NCBI RefSeq assembly: GCF_043194295.1
Contig: NZ_JBAFVK010000001.1
Reading direction: 5' to 3' (one strand)
Length of the DNA stretch: 64,000 nt
Source of the DNA: Xanthobacter autotrophicus
GTDB taxonomy: Bacteria; Pseudomonadota; Alphaproteobacteria; Rhizobiales; Xanthobacteraceae
Shown here: piece by piece, positions 8,061 to 17,070 of the stretch
Layout of the letters: the number at the start of each line of letters is the position of its first letter
Position numbering within the stretch: the first letter of the stretch is position 1
Program-made: the position numbers and the translations under genes
Notes under the pieces: generated by a model
What the model saw: only the letters and a program-made list of their open reading frames with translations
Told to the model about the DNA's origin: nothing
The model's database searches: none

Positions 8061-10028
8061 CTACATCAGCTCTCGTATGTTGTGGGCGATACGCTGAACT
8101 AAGCTCGACCAATCCCCCGCCATCTGCTGCCGGAAGAGACGCAAGCTCGGAAAGAAGACGGTTTCCTCACCTTCACATCCCCAGCGCCAATCGGGTACGG
8201 CCCGCAGGGCTACGAAGGTCAGAAAGCCGCAGGCGCCCGCCACGTTCGCGAGCGCAGTGTCGGTGGTGAGCACGAGGTCGAGAGACTGCATCAGGCCGAC
8301 CGTATCGACGAAAATGCCGTCCGCGTTAAATCCCGCGCCAGGCCGCACGATGGCTCCGGCAAAAGGGACTTCGTCCAGTTGCTCGGTGCCCGCCCCGTGT
8401 TGAAGAGACACCAGGCTCACCCCCGGGATCGCCGCCAGCGGGGCGAAAAGCGCCAGTGGGATCGACCGCCCGACATCCACATTGCGCGACGGATTGCCCT
8501 GCCAGTTGAGGCCGATGTTGAACGCGCCGTCCTTGCGCAGATGGCGCCATCTGGAAACCCGGTCCTGTGGCGGGCTGAGATAGGGCGCTGCGGGCCACTG
8601 GGCCGGGTCCGGGGACACCAGATGGGGCAGGCTGCCGATGGGTGCCCAACGCAGACCCAGCATTGACTGGTCTATTCCCGATAGATCGGAGACCACCGGC
8701 ACCCGGCCGTCGAGGTCTCGAAGCAACGGGACGAGACCAGGCCGCGTGAGCAGGATCGTGCTGATCCCGCGATCGGCCAGAATGCGCAGAAGGCGGCCGA
8801 AGAAGACGACGTCCCCGATCCCCTGCTCGCCCTGCACGACCAGCATTTCCGGCGTTTCCCGTCCATCCCAGCGCGTGAACGGAAGCGGGTTGAAGGGCGG
8901 CGGAAGTGTCCCTTCGCGATGCTCGTATCCCGCCCAGCCATCGAGCCACTGTCCCTGGGCGAGTTTTTCCGTCGCATTCGCATACAAGACATGGGGTTGC
9001 CCCGGATCGGTTTCCGAGGCGCGCCCGAGGGCCATGCGCATGTCTTCCCGGCGGCCGATATCCGCCAGCAGCCGGGCACGCGACACGTGCGCGGATGCAA
9101 GCCGTGGATCAAGAGCGAGCGCCGCTTCGATATCGGCCATGGCACCGGCGGCATCGCCCAGCGCCCGGCGAGTATCCGCGCGAAGCTGCAAGAGTAAGGC
9201 TGATTTCGGTTCGAGAAGAAGGGCGCGCTCGCACGCACTATGTGCTGCGGGCATATCCTCAAGAAGATGCAGCACCGAAATCAGGCGCACATGGAATGTG
9301 ATGTTTTGAGGCGCGATATCGACAGCCTTCTCCAGGCTGACACGTGCCTCGGCCCACTTGCCCAGCCCCAGCAGAGCCTGCCCGCGCACATATTCGGCGT
9401 CCGCAAGCCGGGGGGAAAGACGAAGTGCCGCGTCGGCCGCGGCAATGACATCCTTGGGCCGCTCGAGTTCCAGCAGCGTACCGGCCAGATTGACGAGATG
9501 CAGCGGCTGCCAGGGCTGGAGGGCGACAAGCGCCTCGCTGTCGCACAGGGCCTCCTGCAAACGGCCTAGACGCGCAAGGGCGCCGGCGCGGTTGGTGAGG
9601 GCTTCGATCGACCGGGGATCCGCCGCCAGGACGATGTCGTAGCAAGCCACGCCCTCCGCATATCGGCCGAGGGCGCAAAACGCGTTGCCAGCGAGGAAGC
9701 GGGCTTCCAAGGGAGCCCCCTCAAGGCTCAGAGCAGCCTGGAAGGCGGCGAGCGCCTTCTCCCAGTTGCCCGTGCCCTGGTGGCTGGCGCCAAGAAGAAT
9801 TGCGGCATGGGGATTGCGCGGATGAGCGTCCCGAAGGCGGCGCGCCGCTATAACGGCCTCCTTGGGCCGTCCCACTTGCAGCAGTTCAAAAATCAACAGG
9901 CGCTGGATGTCCAACGACGTGGCATGCGCTTTTGCAAGACGGCGATAGATCGCCAGCGCCTGTTCGAAATGCCCAATCCTGTGCAGGTCGGCCGCGCGAG
10001 CAAGCGCGACTGAAACTTCGGGAGACAT
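8061..10028 (-). CDS. TPR repeat protein with C-terminal glycosyltransferase-like domain
   Basis: The 655-residue protein begins with about ten tetratricopeptide repeats over residues 1-340 (for example the A..LG....A...Y..AL spacing and repeated P at turn positions). A GT-B-like domain follows: the block GQWLDGWAGYEHR is the usual TPR-GT linker, VVQGEQGIGDVVFFGRLL resembles the GT9/GT41-like donor-site start, and NIGLNWQGNPSRNVDVGRSIPL and TDTALANVAGA are typical of this group. Related bacterial proteins glycosylate flagellin or other proteins, but no flagellar or polysaccharide genes lie nearby. The start has GGGAGGG upstream. It is convergent with the adenylyltransferase gene. Confidence 0.75.
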   Translation of the reverse strand: MSPEVSVALARAADLHRIGHFEQALAIYRRLAKAHATSLDIQRLLIFELLQVGRPKEAVIAARRLRDAHPRNPHAAILLGASHQGTGNWEKALAAFQAALSLEGAPLEARFLAGNAFCALGRYAEGVACYDIVLAADPRSIEALTNRAGALARLGRLQEALCDSEALVALQPWQPLHLVNLAGTLLELERPKDVIAAADAALRLSPRLADAEYVRGQALLGLGKWAEARVSLEKAVDIAPQNITFHVRLISVLHLLEDMPAAHSACERALLLEPKSALLLQLRADTRRALGDAAGAMADIEAALALDPRLASAHVSRARLLADIGRREDMRMALGRASETDPGQPHVLYANATEKLAQGQWLDGWAGYEHREGTLPPPFNPLPFTRWDGRETPEMLVVQGEQGIGDVVFFGRLLRILADRGISTILLTRPGLVPLLRDLDGRVPVVSDLSGIDQSMLGLRWAPIGSLPHLVSPDPAQWPAAPYLSPPQDRVSRWRHLRKDGAFNIGLNWQGNPSRNVDVGRSIPLALFAPLAAIPGVSLVSLQHGAGTEQLDEVPFAGAIVRPGAGFNADGIFVDTVGLMQSLDLVLTTDTALANVAGACGFLTFVALRAVPDWRWGCEGEETVFFPSLRLFRQQMAGDWSSLVQRIAHNIRELM

Positions 10029-10140
10029 GGGATGAAAGACCCTCCCTGAACGTGAGATGGCAATCCACGGTCACGAGTCCCAATTGTCCCTTCCGGCCGA
10101 TCCGCGCGAGCGCGGACCGACGCCGTGCCCGCCCCCAGCC

Positions 10141-11142
10141 TCACAGCATGGCGGGCAGTACGCGGTCTGGCGGACGGTGACCATCCATGAAAGTCTTGAT
10201 GTTGACGATGACCTTCTCGCCCATGTCCACGCGGCCTTCCAGCGTTGCGGAGCCCAGATGCGGCAGCAGTACCACCTTGCCCTGCTTGGCGAGGCGGATC
10301 AGCTTCGGGTTCACCGCCGGTTCGTGCTCGAACACGTCGAGGCCGGCACCGGCCAGTTCGCCCGCCTCCAGCTGGCGGGTCAGCGCGTTCTCGTCGATCA
10401 CCTCGCCGCGGGCGGTGTTCACCACATAGGCCTCGGGCTTGAGCAGCTTCAGCCGCCGCGCCGAGAGCAGATGATAGGTGGCCGGCGTGTGCGGGCAATT
10501 GATGGACACGATGTCCATGCGGGCCAGCATCTGGTCGAGGCTGTCCCAATAGGTGGCATCCAGCATCTCCTCCACGGCGGTGGGGAGGCGGCGGCGGTTG
10601 TGGTAGTGGATCTGCAGGCCGAAGGCCTTGGCGCGCCGCGCCACCGCCTGGCCGATGCGGCCCATGCCGATGATGCCGAGGCGCTTGCCCCAGATGCGCC
10701 GGCCCAGCATCCATGTGGGCGACCAGCCGAGCCACTCGTCCTTGTCGGCGATCACCGCCTGCGCGCCCTCGGCCAACCGGCGCGGCACGGCGAGGATCAG
10801 CGCCATGGTCATGTCCGCAGTGTCCTCGGTGAGGACGCCCGGCGTGTTGGTCACGGTGATGCCGCGATTGAGCGCGCTCGCCACGTCGATGTGATCGACG
10901 CCGTTGGAGAAGGAGGCAATCAGCCGCAGGTTTTCCCCAGCCTGCGACAGGACCGCAGAATCGATGCGGTCGGTCAGGGTCGGAACCAGCACGTCGGCGG
11001 TCCGGACGGCCTCCACGAGCGCGGCCTGATCCATGGGCACGTCGTCGAGGTTCAATTGCGCGTCGAACAACTCGCGCATCCGGGTTTCAACTGAGTCCGG
11101 CAGCTTGCGCGTGACGACGACGAGGGGTTTGCGACGCACCAT
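10141..11142 (-). CDS. gyaR: D-glycerate dehydrogenase / glyoxylate-hydroxypyruvate reductase (D-2-hydroxyacid dehydrogenase family)
   Basis: This cytosolic NAD(P)H enzyme probably reduces glyoxylate or hydroxypyruvate, which would suit C1/C2 metabolism in a methylotroph (serine cycle or glycolate salvage). The 333-residue protein has the dinucleotide motif GMGRIG at 159-164, catalytic Arg in NTARGEVID (Arg245), the acidic residue in the FEHEP block (about 271-275) and catalytic His295 in LPHLGSAT. The start ATG has GGGGAG upstream. The exact physiological substrate cannot be read from sequence. Confidence 0.88.
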   Translation of the reverse strand: MVRRKPLVVVTRKLPDSVETRMRELFDAQLNLDDVPMDQAALVEAVRTADVLVPTLTDRIDSAVLSQAGENLRLIASFSNGVDHIDVASALNRGITVTNTPGVLTEDTADMTMALILAVPRRLAEGAQAVIADKDEWLGWSPTWMLGRRIWGKRLGIIGMGRIGQAVARRAKAFGLQIHYHNRRRLPTAVEEMLDATYWDSLDQMLARMDIVSINCPHTPATYHLLSARRLKLLKPEAYVVNTARGEVIDENALTRQLEAGELAGAGLDVFEHEPAVNPKLIRLAKQGKVVLLPHLGSATLEGRVDMGEKVIVNIKTFMDGHRPPDRVLPAML

Positions 11143-11295
11143 CGTTACTCCCCATTCCCCATTTCTTAACGCTTCTGGTCCCGTCTATCAGACAGACGGG
11201 GAAACACAAGGCGCCCTGCACCGCGTGCCCTTGACGCGCCCGGTGGAGCGGCGCACTCCGCCGTTTCGAGAGCAATACGAAAGGACGAGCCCATC

Positions 11296-11847
11296 ATGCC
11301 CACGATGCGACCTCATCTGGTGCGAAGCCTCAAGGCCCTTGCATTGGCGCTGGTGGTCACGGGGGGCGCGGGGCTCCAGCCCATCACCGCTCGGCCCGCC
11401 CTGGCGGCCGAGGATGGCACCTCCGGCCTGCCGGTGCCACGCTTCGTCTCGCTCAAGGCGGACAAGGTGAACGTGCGCAACGGTCCCAACAAGGACCACG
11501 ACGTGTCGTGGGTATTCAACCGCGCCGGCCTGCCGGTGGAGGTGACCGCCGAGTTCGAGACCTGGCGCCGCATCCGGGATGCCGACGGCGCGGAAGGCTG
11601 GGTCTACCATTCCATGCTGTCGCTGCGCCGCACTGCCCTCGTGGCGCCCTGGCTGAAGGGTGACACCGTGCCCATGCGCGATGCCGCCAACCCCGACGCC
11701 AAGGTGGTGGCGCGCCTGGAGCCCAGCGTGCTCGGCGTGGTGAAGACCTGCGACGGCAAGTTCTGCCGGCTCATCGGCGACGGCTTCGACGGCTATGTGC
11801 AGCAGTCGCAGCTGTTCGGAATCTATCCCAACGAAAAGGTGGAATGA
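11296..11847 (+). CDS. exported SH3-like domain protein
   Basis: This 183-residue secreted or periplasmic protein has a signal peptide (residues 1 to about 35, LKALALALVVTGGAG then ALAAED). The mature part has two SH3-like modules (bacterial SH3_4/DUF1058 type): KADKVNVRNGPNKDHDVSWVF with the NVRxGP motif, and a second module ending GYVQQSQLFGIYP. Such domains bind peptidoglycan or proteins in the cell wall. The gene is divergent from gyaR. Confidence 0.8.
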   Translation: MPTMRPHLVRSLKALALALVVTGGAGLQPITARPALAAEDGTSGLPVPRFVSLKADKVNVRNGPNKDHDVSWVFNRAGLPVEVTAEFETWRRIRDADGAEGWVYHSMLSLRRTALVAPWLKGDTVPMRDAANPDAKVVARLEPSVLGVVKTCDGKFCRLIGDGFDGYVQQSQLFGIYPNEKVE

Positions 11848-11962
11848 CACCACGGCGGCCCGGCTGCGCCGGCCCGCGTCGGGTATCAAGCCCGCACGCC
11901 GCGCGGCGCCTGAGCCACGCACTCTCGGCCTCGGCACCGGTCGGAGACCGGCGACGGCGATC

Positions 11963-12283
11963 TCAGCCCTGGGTTTCGGGCGTGTGGAGAATGATCCCGT
12001 CCAGCGCCGCCGTCAGCTTGATCTGGCAGGACAGGCGGGAGGTGGGACGCACGTCGGTGGCGAAATCCAGCATGCCCTCTTCCATCTCGGAGGGCTCGCC
12101 CACCTTGTCCGCCCACGCCTCGTCCACATAGACATGGCAGGTGGCGCAGGCGCAGGCACCGCCGCATTCGGCAACGATGCCCGGCACGCCGTTGCGCACC
12201 GCCGTCTCCATGGCGGTCGCGCCCTCGGGCCCCTCGACCTGATGGGCCGTGCCGTTGTATTCGATGAAGGTGATGGCAACCAT
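11963..12283 (-). CDS. [2Fe-2S] ferredoxin, ISC/adrenodoxin type
   Basis: This small electron carrier (106 residues) probably serves Fe-S cluster assembly or P450/oxygenase electron transfer. Cluster ligands follow the adrenodoxin spacing: C-x5-C-x2-C within ECGGACACATCHVYVDE and a final Cys in RLSCQIKL. The reading frame is open to 12436, but the ATG at 12283 gives the normal ferredoxin N-terminus MVAITFIEYNG. No isc/hsc genes are nearby, so the partner is unknown. Confidence 0.92.
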   Translation of the reverse strand: MVAITFIEYNGTAHQVEGPEGATAMETAVRNGVPGIVAECGGACACATCHVYVDEAWADKVGEPSEMEEGMLDFATDVRPTSRLSCQIKLTAALDGIILHTPETQG

Positions 12284-12599
12284 AAATGAGCCGCTTGCTG
12301 CTCGCCTGCCGAAACCGGCCTTGGCGGGTTGAGGACGTCGCGTGGTGACGCGAAGCCTATAGCTGCAAGCGCGGGGCCACACCAGCTTTGCCAAAGCTCG
12401 ACAGCTGGCCGCCACCGACGTTAACGATATCTTCATTATTGCGGCAAGGCCGGTTCAATCCGCAGCGCACCATGGCTAGGATAAGGAACGGTAAACCATT
12501 TCCGTCCGGCCCCGCCGGATCGGGAGGGTGTGTGTACTGGACACGGCGCCCCGGCGGGGACACCCCGCGGGCGCTGTCGAAGGCAGAGGCGACAGCGAC
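12284..12599. other. intergenic region between ferredoxin and the GPR-like gene
   Basis: This 316-base divergent intergenic region holds no gene I can support. It contains a site close to the CtrA consensus read on the minus strand (TGAA-N7-TTAAC, 12420-12435, one mismatch) within an AT-richer patch, so it probably carries the promoters of both flanking genes. A weak AGAGG precedes the ATG at 12600. Confidence 0.4.
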
Positions 12600-15500
12600 A
12601 TGAAGCAACCAAAGAAGATCCAGGACCCGACCGAGGCGGCTCTGTCGGCTATCCAGGAAGCTCTGACGCTGGAGCTCGACAATGCCGAAGCCGGTCCCCT
12701 GGCCAAGGCGCCGGACCGGGGACCTGACAGGGGCCCGGAGGCCGCTTACCCCCAGGATCGCTCCGGTGGGGATCGCCCCGCAGGCGAACGGCTCCTACCC
12801 TCTGCGCCGTCCCGTGACGGACGGCCCATCAATCGCAGGCCCCGGCCGCCGGAAGGCGATGCCATGAGGCCCGACGCGCCCCGGCGCGACGGCCCGCAGC
12901 GTGCGCGCATCGACGCCGAGCGTCGCGCCGCCAACGACGACCGTCAGACCATCGGCCAGTTGCTGGGCCAGTTGCAGAAGCGCTCGGCGGCCACGCCCTA
13001 TTATTGGGCGGCCGGCGCCTCGGTGCTGTGGGTCATCGCCGGCATCGCCTTCGCCTTCGCCTACCACCGCGGCCTGATGGCCAGTTCCAGCGGCGTGGAA
13101 TCCCTGTTCGGCTCTCCGGCCCTGCTCGGCATCTTCGCCAGTATCCTTTTGCCGCCGCTGGCCTTCTTCGGCCTCGCGAGCGTGCTGCGCCGGTCTTTGG
13201 AACTCCAGGGCATCGCCCGCTCCATGACCGAGGTGGCCCTGCGCCTCGCCCAGCCCGAATCCATCGCCACCGAGACGGTGGTCACCGTGGGCCAGGCGGT
13301 GCGCCGCGAGGTGGCGGCCATGGGCGACGGCGTCGATCGCGCCATCTCCCGTGCCGGCGAGCTGGAAGCCATGGTGCGCGCGGAGGTGTCCATCCTCGAG
13401 CGCGCCTATGAGGAGAACGAGGCCCGCATCCGCTCCCTCATCGACGAGCTGCGCAACGAGCGCCACAACATCCAGATCGAGACCGAGCGCCTGCGCGAGG
13501 GCATCGTGAGCGCCGAGGCGGTGCTCTCCAACGAGGTGAAGGACGTGGCCTCGCGCATCCACGGCACCATGATGGAGGCCAGCGAGCAGGTCACCGAGAT
13601 CCTCGGCCAGAAGGGCGAGCACATCACCGCCGCCCTCGCCCGGGTGGGCGACAGCATGATCGACGGCCTCACCGCCAAGGGCGGCGAGCTGATCGACCGC
13701 CTCCAGCTCACCGGCTCCGACATCCGCCAGGACCTGTCGGAATCCGGCGACCTGCTGGTGCACACGCTGAAGTCCCGCACCGACGACCTCTCCACCAACC
13801 TCCTGTCCACGACCTCCGACGTGGCCCAGCTCATCGACCGGTGGGGCGAGGACATCACCGCCAACATCGACCGCCTGAAGCACGGCATCGGCGAGACGCT
13901 GGCCGACAACTCGAACCGCTTCGCCGACGACATCGACCAGCGCGTGTCGCAGGTGAACATCGCCCTGCGCGCCACCAGTGAAACCGCGGTGCAGGACTTC
14001 TCCACCCGTGGCGGCGAGCTGATCAAGAAGTTCGAAGAGACCGGCGAGCGCGTTGCCCAGACCCTCTCGGTGCGCGGCACCGACCTGGCCGACCGCATCG
14101 AGACCACCGGCAACCGCATCTATGACGCCGTGGCCGTACGCGGCGAGGACCTGCAGCAGCGCCTCGCCGAGACCGGCGAACGCATCACCTCGTCCCTCGA
14201 CCGGTCCAGCACCCAGGTGGTGGCCGCCTTCGTCGACAAGGGCAACGAGATCAGTTCCTCGCTCAATATCGCCGGCACAGACATGACCGAGCGCCTGTCC
14301 CGAGTCGCCGGCGAGGTGACGCAGGCCATCGGCGCGCGCGGCTCCAAGGTCAACGAGGCCTTCCGCGAGACCGCCGACATGCTGGTCGCCACCATCGGGG
14401 TCAAGGGCGACGCCATCAAGGAGATGCTCACCGCCCGCCTCAAGGCGATCGAAGAGACCATTACCGTGGGCGGCGCCGACCTCGCCGAGCGCCTGCAACA
14501 CGACGGCTCGGCCATCGCCCGCACCATGCAGGAAGGCGTGCGCGCCTTCGACACCACCATGAAGGTACACGCCCCCGAGCTGGTGGAGCAGATCGCCCAC
14601 CGCGTCGCGGCGGTGAACGAGAACCTTAAGCACGCCACCTCCACCCTGGACGAGCGCCTGTCGGCCACCACCGACAATGTCGCCACCATCATGGACCAGC
14701 GCATCTCGCGCATCGAGCAGACGCTGGACCAGCGCTCCCAGAGCCTCACCGAGACCCTGGCCACCCGCACCGTCACTTTCGCCCGCACCATCGCCGAGGG
14801 CACCAAGTCCGCCACCGAATCCCTCGACAAGTCGGTGGAGACGCTGGAGAACTTCTTCGCCTCGCGGTCCAAGGCGCTGGGCGACGTGCTCACCGAGCGC
14901 GCCGAGGTGGTGAACCGCAACATCGGCACCCGTGCCGCCGAGATCGCCTCCGTGCTGGACGGCCGCGTCCACCGCATCGAGGAACTGGTGCTCGGCCGCC
15001 TGGACGGCGTCGCGACGTCCCTCGAGGTGCGCGGCGGCGCCTTGGCCGACACCCTTGTCGGCCGCATCGAAACCGTCTCCGGCACCCTGCGCTCCGAAGC
15101 GTCCGAGGTGGAGCGCTCGCTCTCGAACCTGTCGCAGAACGTCGGCCGCACCCTCACCGAGCATTCGGAGAAGGTGGCCGACGCGCTCGGCACGCGTCTC
15201 ACCGAGATCGCCCATCTCATCGACGACAAGAACGGCACCTTCCTGTCGGCTCTGGAGCGCACCAGCCAGCGGGCGGTGGCGGAAATCACCGCCACCAACA
15301 CCTCGCTCAAGAGCGACGTGGGTTCCATCATCGAGCGCCTCGCCGAGGCCAACGCCACCTTCCATGGCGCCATGTCCACGGCGGTGAACAACCTCGACGC
15401 CTTCTCCGGCTCGTTCGCCCGCCAGGTGGAGGGCTTCGGCGCCACCGTGGACGGCATCAGCCAGAATGCCGATGCCACCGCCTACCGCTTCCAGGGCCAG

Positions 15501-16832
15501 GTCGACGCCCTGCGCGAGGTGTCCAACGGCGCCCTGGCGCAGATGGCCTCCCTCGCGGAGCGGCTGGAACAGAACCGCCAGCTCATGGACGAGGCGGCCC
15601 GCACCCTCGGCTCGGCGCAGGACCAGGTGGACTCCACCCTCGCCGCCCGCCGTGGCGACATGGACCAGCTGTCCCAGTCCCTGGTGCAGCGCATCGCCGA
15701 CGTGGACGCCCGCGTCAGCGCTTTCCATTCCATGCTGGACCAGACCTTCAGCACGGCGCAGGAGCGCGCCCGCCAGATCGCCAGCGTGGTCTCGGAAGCC
15801 ACCTCCGGCTCTACCCAGGCGGTGGAGAACCAGCTCTCGCTGGTGCGCACCGCCGCCGACCAGGAACGCGAGCGCACCGCCGCCGCCCTGCGCGAGACCT
15901 ATGCCTCGGCCCTCGCCGACGTGCAGACCCTGTTCGGCGAGACCGGCAACCGCTTCACCGAGGTGGCTGGCGACCTCAAGCGCGTGGCCGAGGACGTGCA
16001 GCAGGCCATCACCCTCGCCCGCGAGGAGATGAAGCGCGGCATCCTTGAACTGCCCGCCGAGACCGAGGCGAGCGCCGCCACCATGCGTCGCGCCGTGGCC
16101 GAGCAGATCAAGGCACTCGCCGAGCTGAACGAGATCGTCGCCCGCCAGGGCCAGGCCCTCGACGTGGTGGAGACCTCCGCCCGCACCGTGACGCAGGATG
16201 CCGCCCGCGCTTCCGCCGTCCGCGAGGCGTCCCGCGAGACCTCCCGCAGCCGCACCGAAGGCGGACTGCTGCAGAGCGAGCTGCGCCGCTCGGCTGCGCC
16301 TGCCGCGCCCCGCCGCGCCGAGCCGGTGGAGCGGCCCGCCCCGCGCCCTGCCCCGGTCCGCGAGAGCGTGTCCCGCGAGCCTCAGGGCGAGGAGCAGGAG
16401 GGTTGGCTCACCGAGCTGCTCGCCCGCGCCTCCGACAGCCTGAACGACGAGGACCGGCCCGCCGCCCGCGCGCCCCAGGCACCGGCCGCGAACACGGTTT
16501 CCCTCGACGGACTCTCGGCTGACATCGCCCGCATGGTGGACCATCAGGCGGCCGGCGAGATGTGGGATCGCCACAACAAGGGCGAGAACCACGTGTTCTC
16601 GCGCCGCCTCTACACGGCCCAGGGCCAGCAGGCGTTCGACACCCTGAAGCGCCGTTACCGGGCGGACGGGGAGTTCCGCGAGACCGTGGATCGCTACGTG
16701 ACCGAGTTCGAGCGGCTGCTTGAGCAGGTTTCCGGCGACGACCGCGGCAGCGCCCTCGCCAAGACCTATCTCACGTCCGACACGGGCAAGGTCTACACCA
16801 TGCTCGCCCACGCCGCGGGCCGGCTCGACTGA
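12600..16832 (+). CDS. large membrane-anchored coiled-coil protein, growth-pole-ring (GPR)-like, apolipoprotein A1/A4/E-type repeats
   Basis: The 1410-residue protein has a disordered basic/proline-rich N-terminus (1 to about 130), two membrane segments (about 136-157 and 174-195), and then an almost purely helical body. From residue 328 to 910 I can divide the chain into 53 consecutive 11-residue units with no insertion or deletion, with hydrophobic residues at positions 4 and 8 and often Gly at position 1 (GTDLADRIETT, GNRIYDAVAVR, GEDLQQRLAET). After more coiled coil and an Ala/Pro/Arg linker (about 1200-1290), a compact C-terminal domain follows (MWDRHNKGENHVFSRRLYT). Agrobacterium GPR, needed for unipolar growth, is a similar but longer membrane protein with apolipoprotein-like repeats; homology is inferred. 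ATG at 12600 is preferred over GTG 12528. Confidence 0.75.
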   Translation: MKQPKKIQDPTEAALSAIQEALTLELDNAEAGPLAKAPDRGPDRGPEAAYPQDRSGGDRPAGERLLPSAPSRDGRPINRRPRPPEGDAMRPDAPRRDGPQRARIDAERRAANDDRQTIGQLLGQLQKRSAATPYYWAAGASVLWVIAGIAFAFAYHRGLMASSSGVESLFGSPALLGIFASILLPPLAFFGLASVLRRSLELQGIARSMTEVALRLAQPESIATETVVTVGQAVRREVAAMGDGVDRAISRAGELEAMVRAEVSILERAYEENEARIRSLIDELRNERHNIQIETERLREGIVSAEAVLSNEVKDVASRIHGTMMEASEQVTEILGQKGEHITAALARVGDSMIDGLTAKGGELIDRLQLTGSDIRQDLSESGDLLVHTLKSRTDDLSTNLLSTTSDVAQLIDRWGEDITANIDRLKHGIGETLADNSNRFADDIDQRVSQVNIALRATSETAVQDFSTRGGELIKKFEETGERVAQTLSVRGTDLADRIETTGNRIYDAVAVRGEDLQQRLAETGERITSSLDRSSTQVVAAFVDKGNEISSSLNIAGTDMTERLSRVAGEVTQAIGARGSKVNEAFRETADMLVATIGVKGDAIKEMLTARLKAIEETITVGGADLAERLQHDGSAIARTMQEGVRAFDTTMKVHAPELVEQIAHRVAAVNENLKHATSTLDERLSATTDNVATIMDQRISRIEQTLDQRSQSLTETLATRTVTFARTIAEGTKSATESLDKSVETLENFFASRSKALGDVLTERAEVVNRNIGTRAAEIASVLDGRVHRIEELVLGRLDGVATSLEVRGGALADTLVGRIETVSGTLRSEASEVERSLSNLSQNVGRTLTEHSEKVADALGTRLTEIAHLIDDKNGTFLSALERTSQRAVAEITATNTSLKSDVGSIIERLAEANATFHGAMSTAVNNLDAFSGSFARQVEGFGATVDGISQNADATAYRFQGQVDALREVSNGALAQMASLAERLEQNRQLMDEAARTLGSAQDQVDSTLAARRGDMDQLSQSLVQRIADVDARVSAFHSMLDQTFSTAQERARQIASVVSEATSGSTQAVENQLSLVRTAADQERERTAAALRETYASALADVQTLFGETGNRFTEVAGDLKRVAEDVQQAITLAREEMKRGILELPAETEASAATMRRAVAEQIKALAELNEIVARQGQALDVVETSARTVTQDAARASAVREASRETSRSRTEGGLLQSELRRSAAPAAPRRAEPVERPAPRPAPVRESVSREPQGEEQEGWLTELLARASDSLNDEDRPAARAPQAPAANTVSLDGLSADIARMVDHQAAGEMWDRHNKGENHVFSRRLYTAQGQQAFDTLKRRYRADGEFRETVDRYVTEFERLLEQVSGDDRGSALAKTYLTSDTGKVYTMLAHAAGRLD

Positions 16833-16843
16833 GAATGATGCAA

Positions 16844-16878
16844 TGCAGCACGCCGGGGGTTCCCTCCGGCGTGCTGCA
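16844..16878 (+). terminator. strong hairpin downstream of the GPR-like gene
   Basis: A perfect 13-bp inverted repeat (TGCAGCACGCCGG at 16844-16856 and its complement at 16866-16878) with a 9-base loop starts 11 bases after the stop codon. No T-tract follows, so it may act as a Rho-assisted or mRNA-stabilising structure rather than a classical terminator. Confidence 0.5.
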
Positions 16879-17070
16879 CGGCTATCCATCGGTGCCGGGC
16901 TTCCCCGCGCGGGGGCCATCCCTTCGGCAAGACACCGTTTCAAGACACCGTCTCGGTCGGGTTGTGATGCAACCGGATCGGCCAAAATGTCTTTTCGCCT
17001 ACAGAGCGCGCGGGTCAGACCAGGTTGAACAGCCCGGACTGATCGCGCCCCAGCGACCGGAGCCTGTGCC

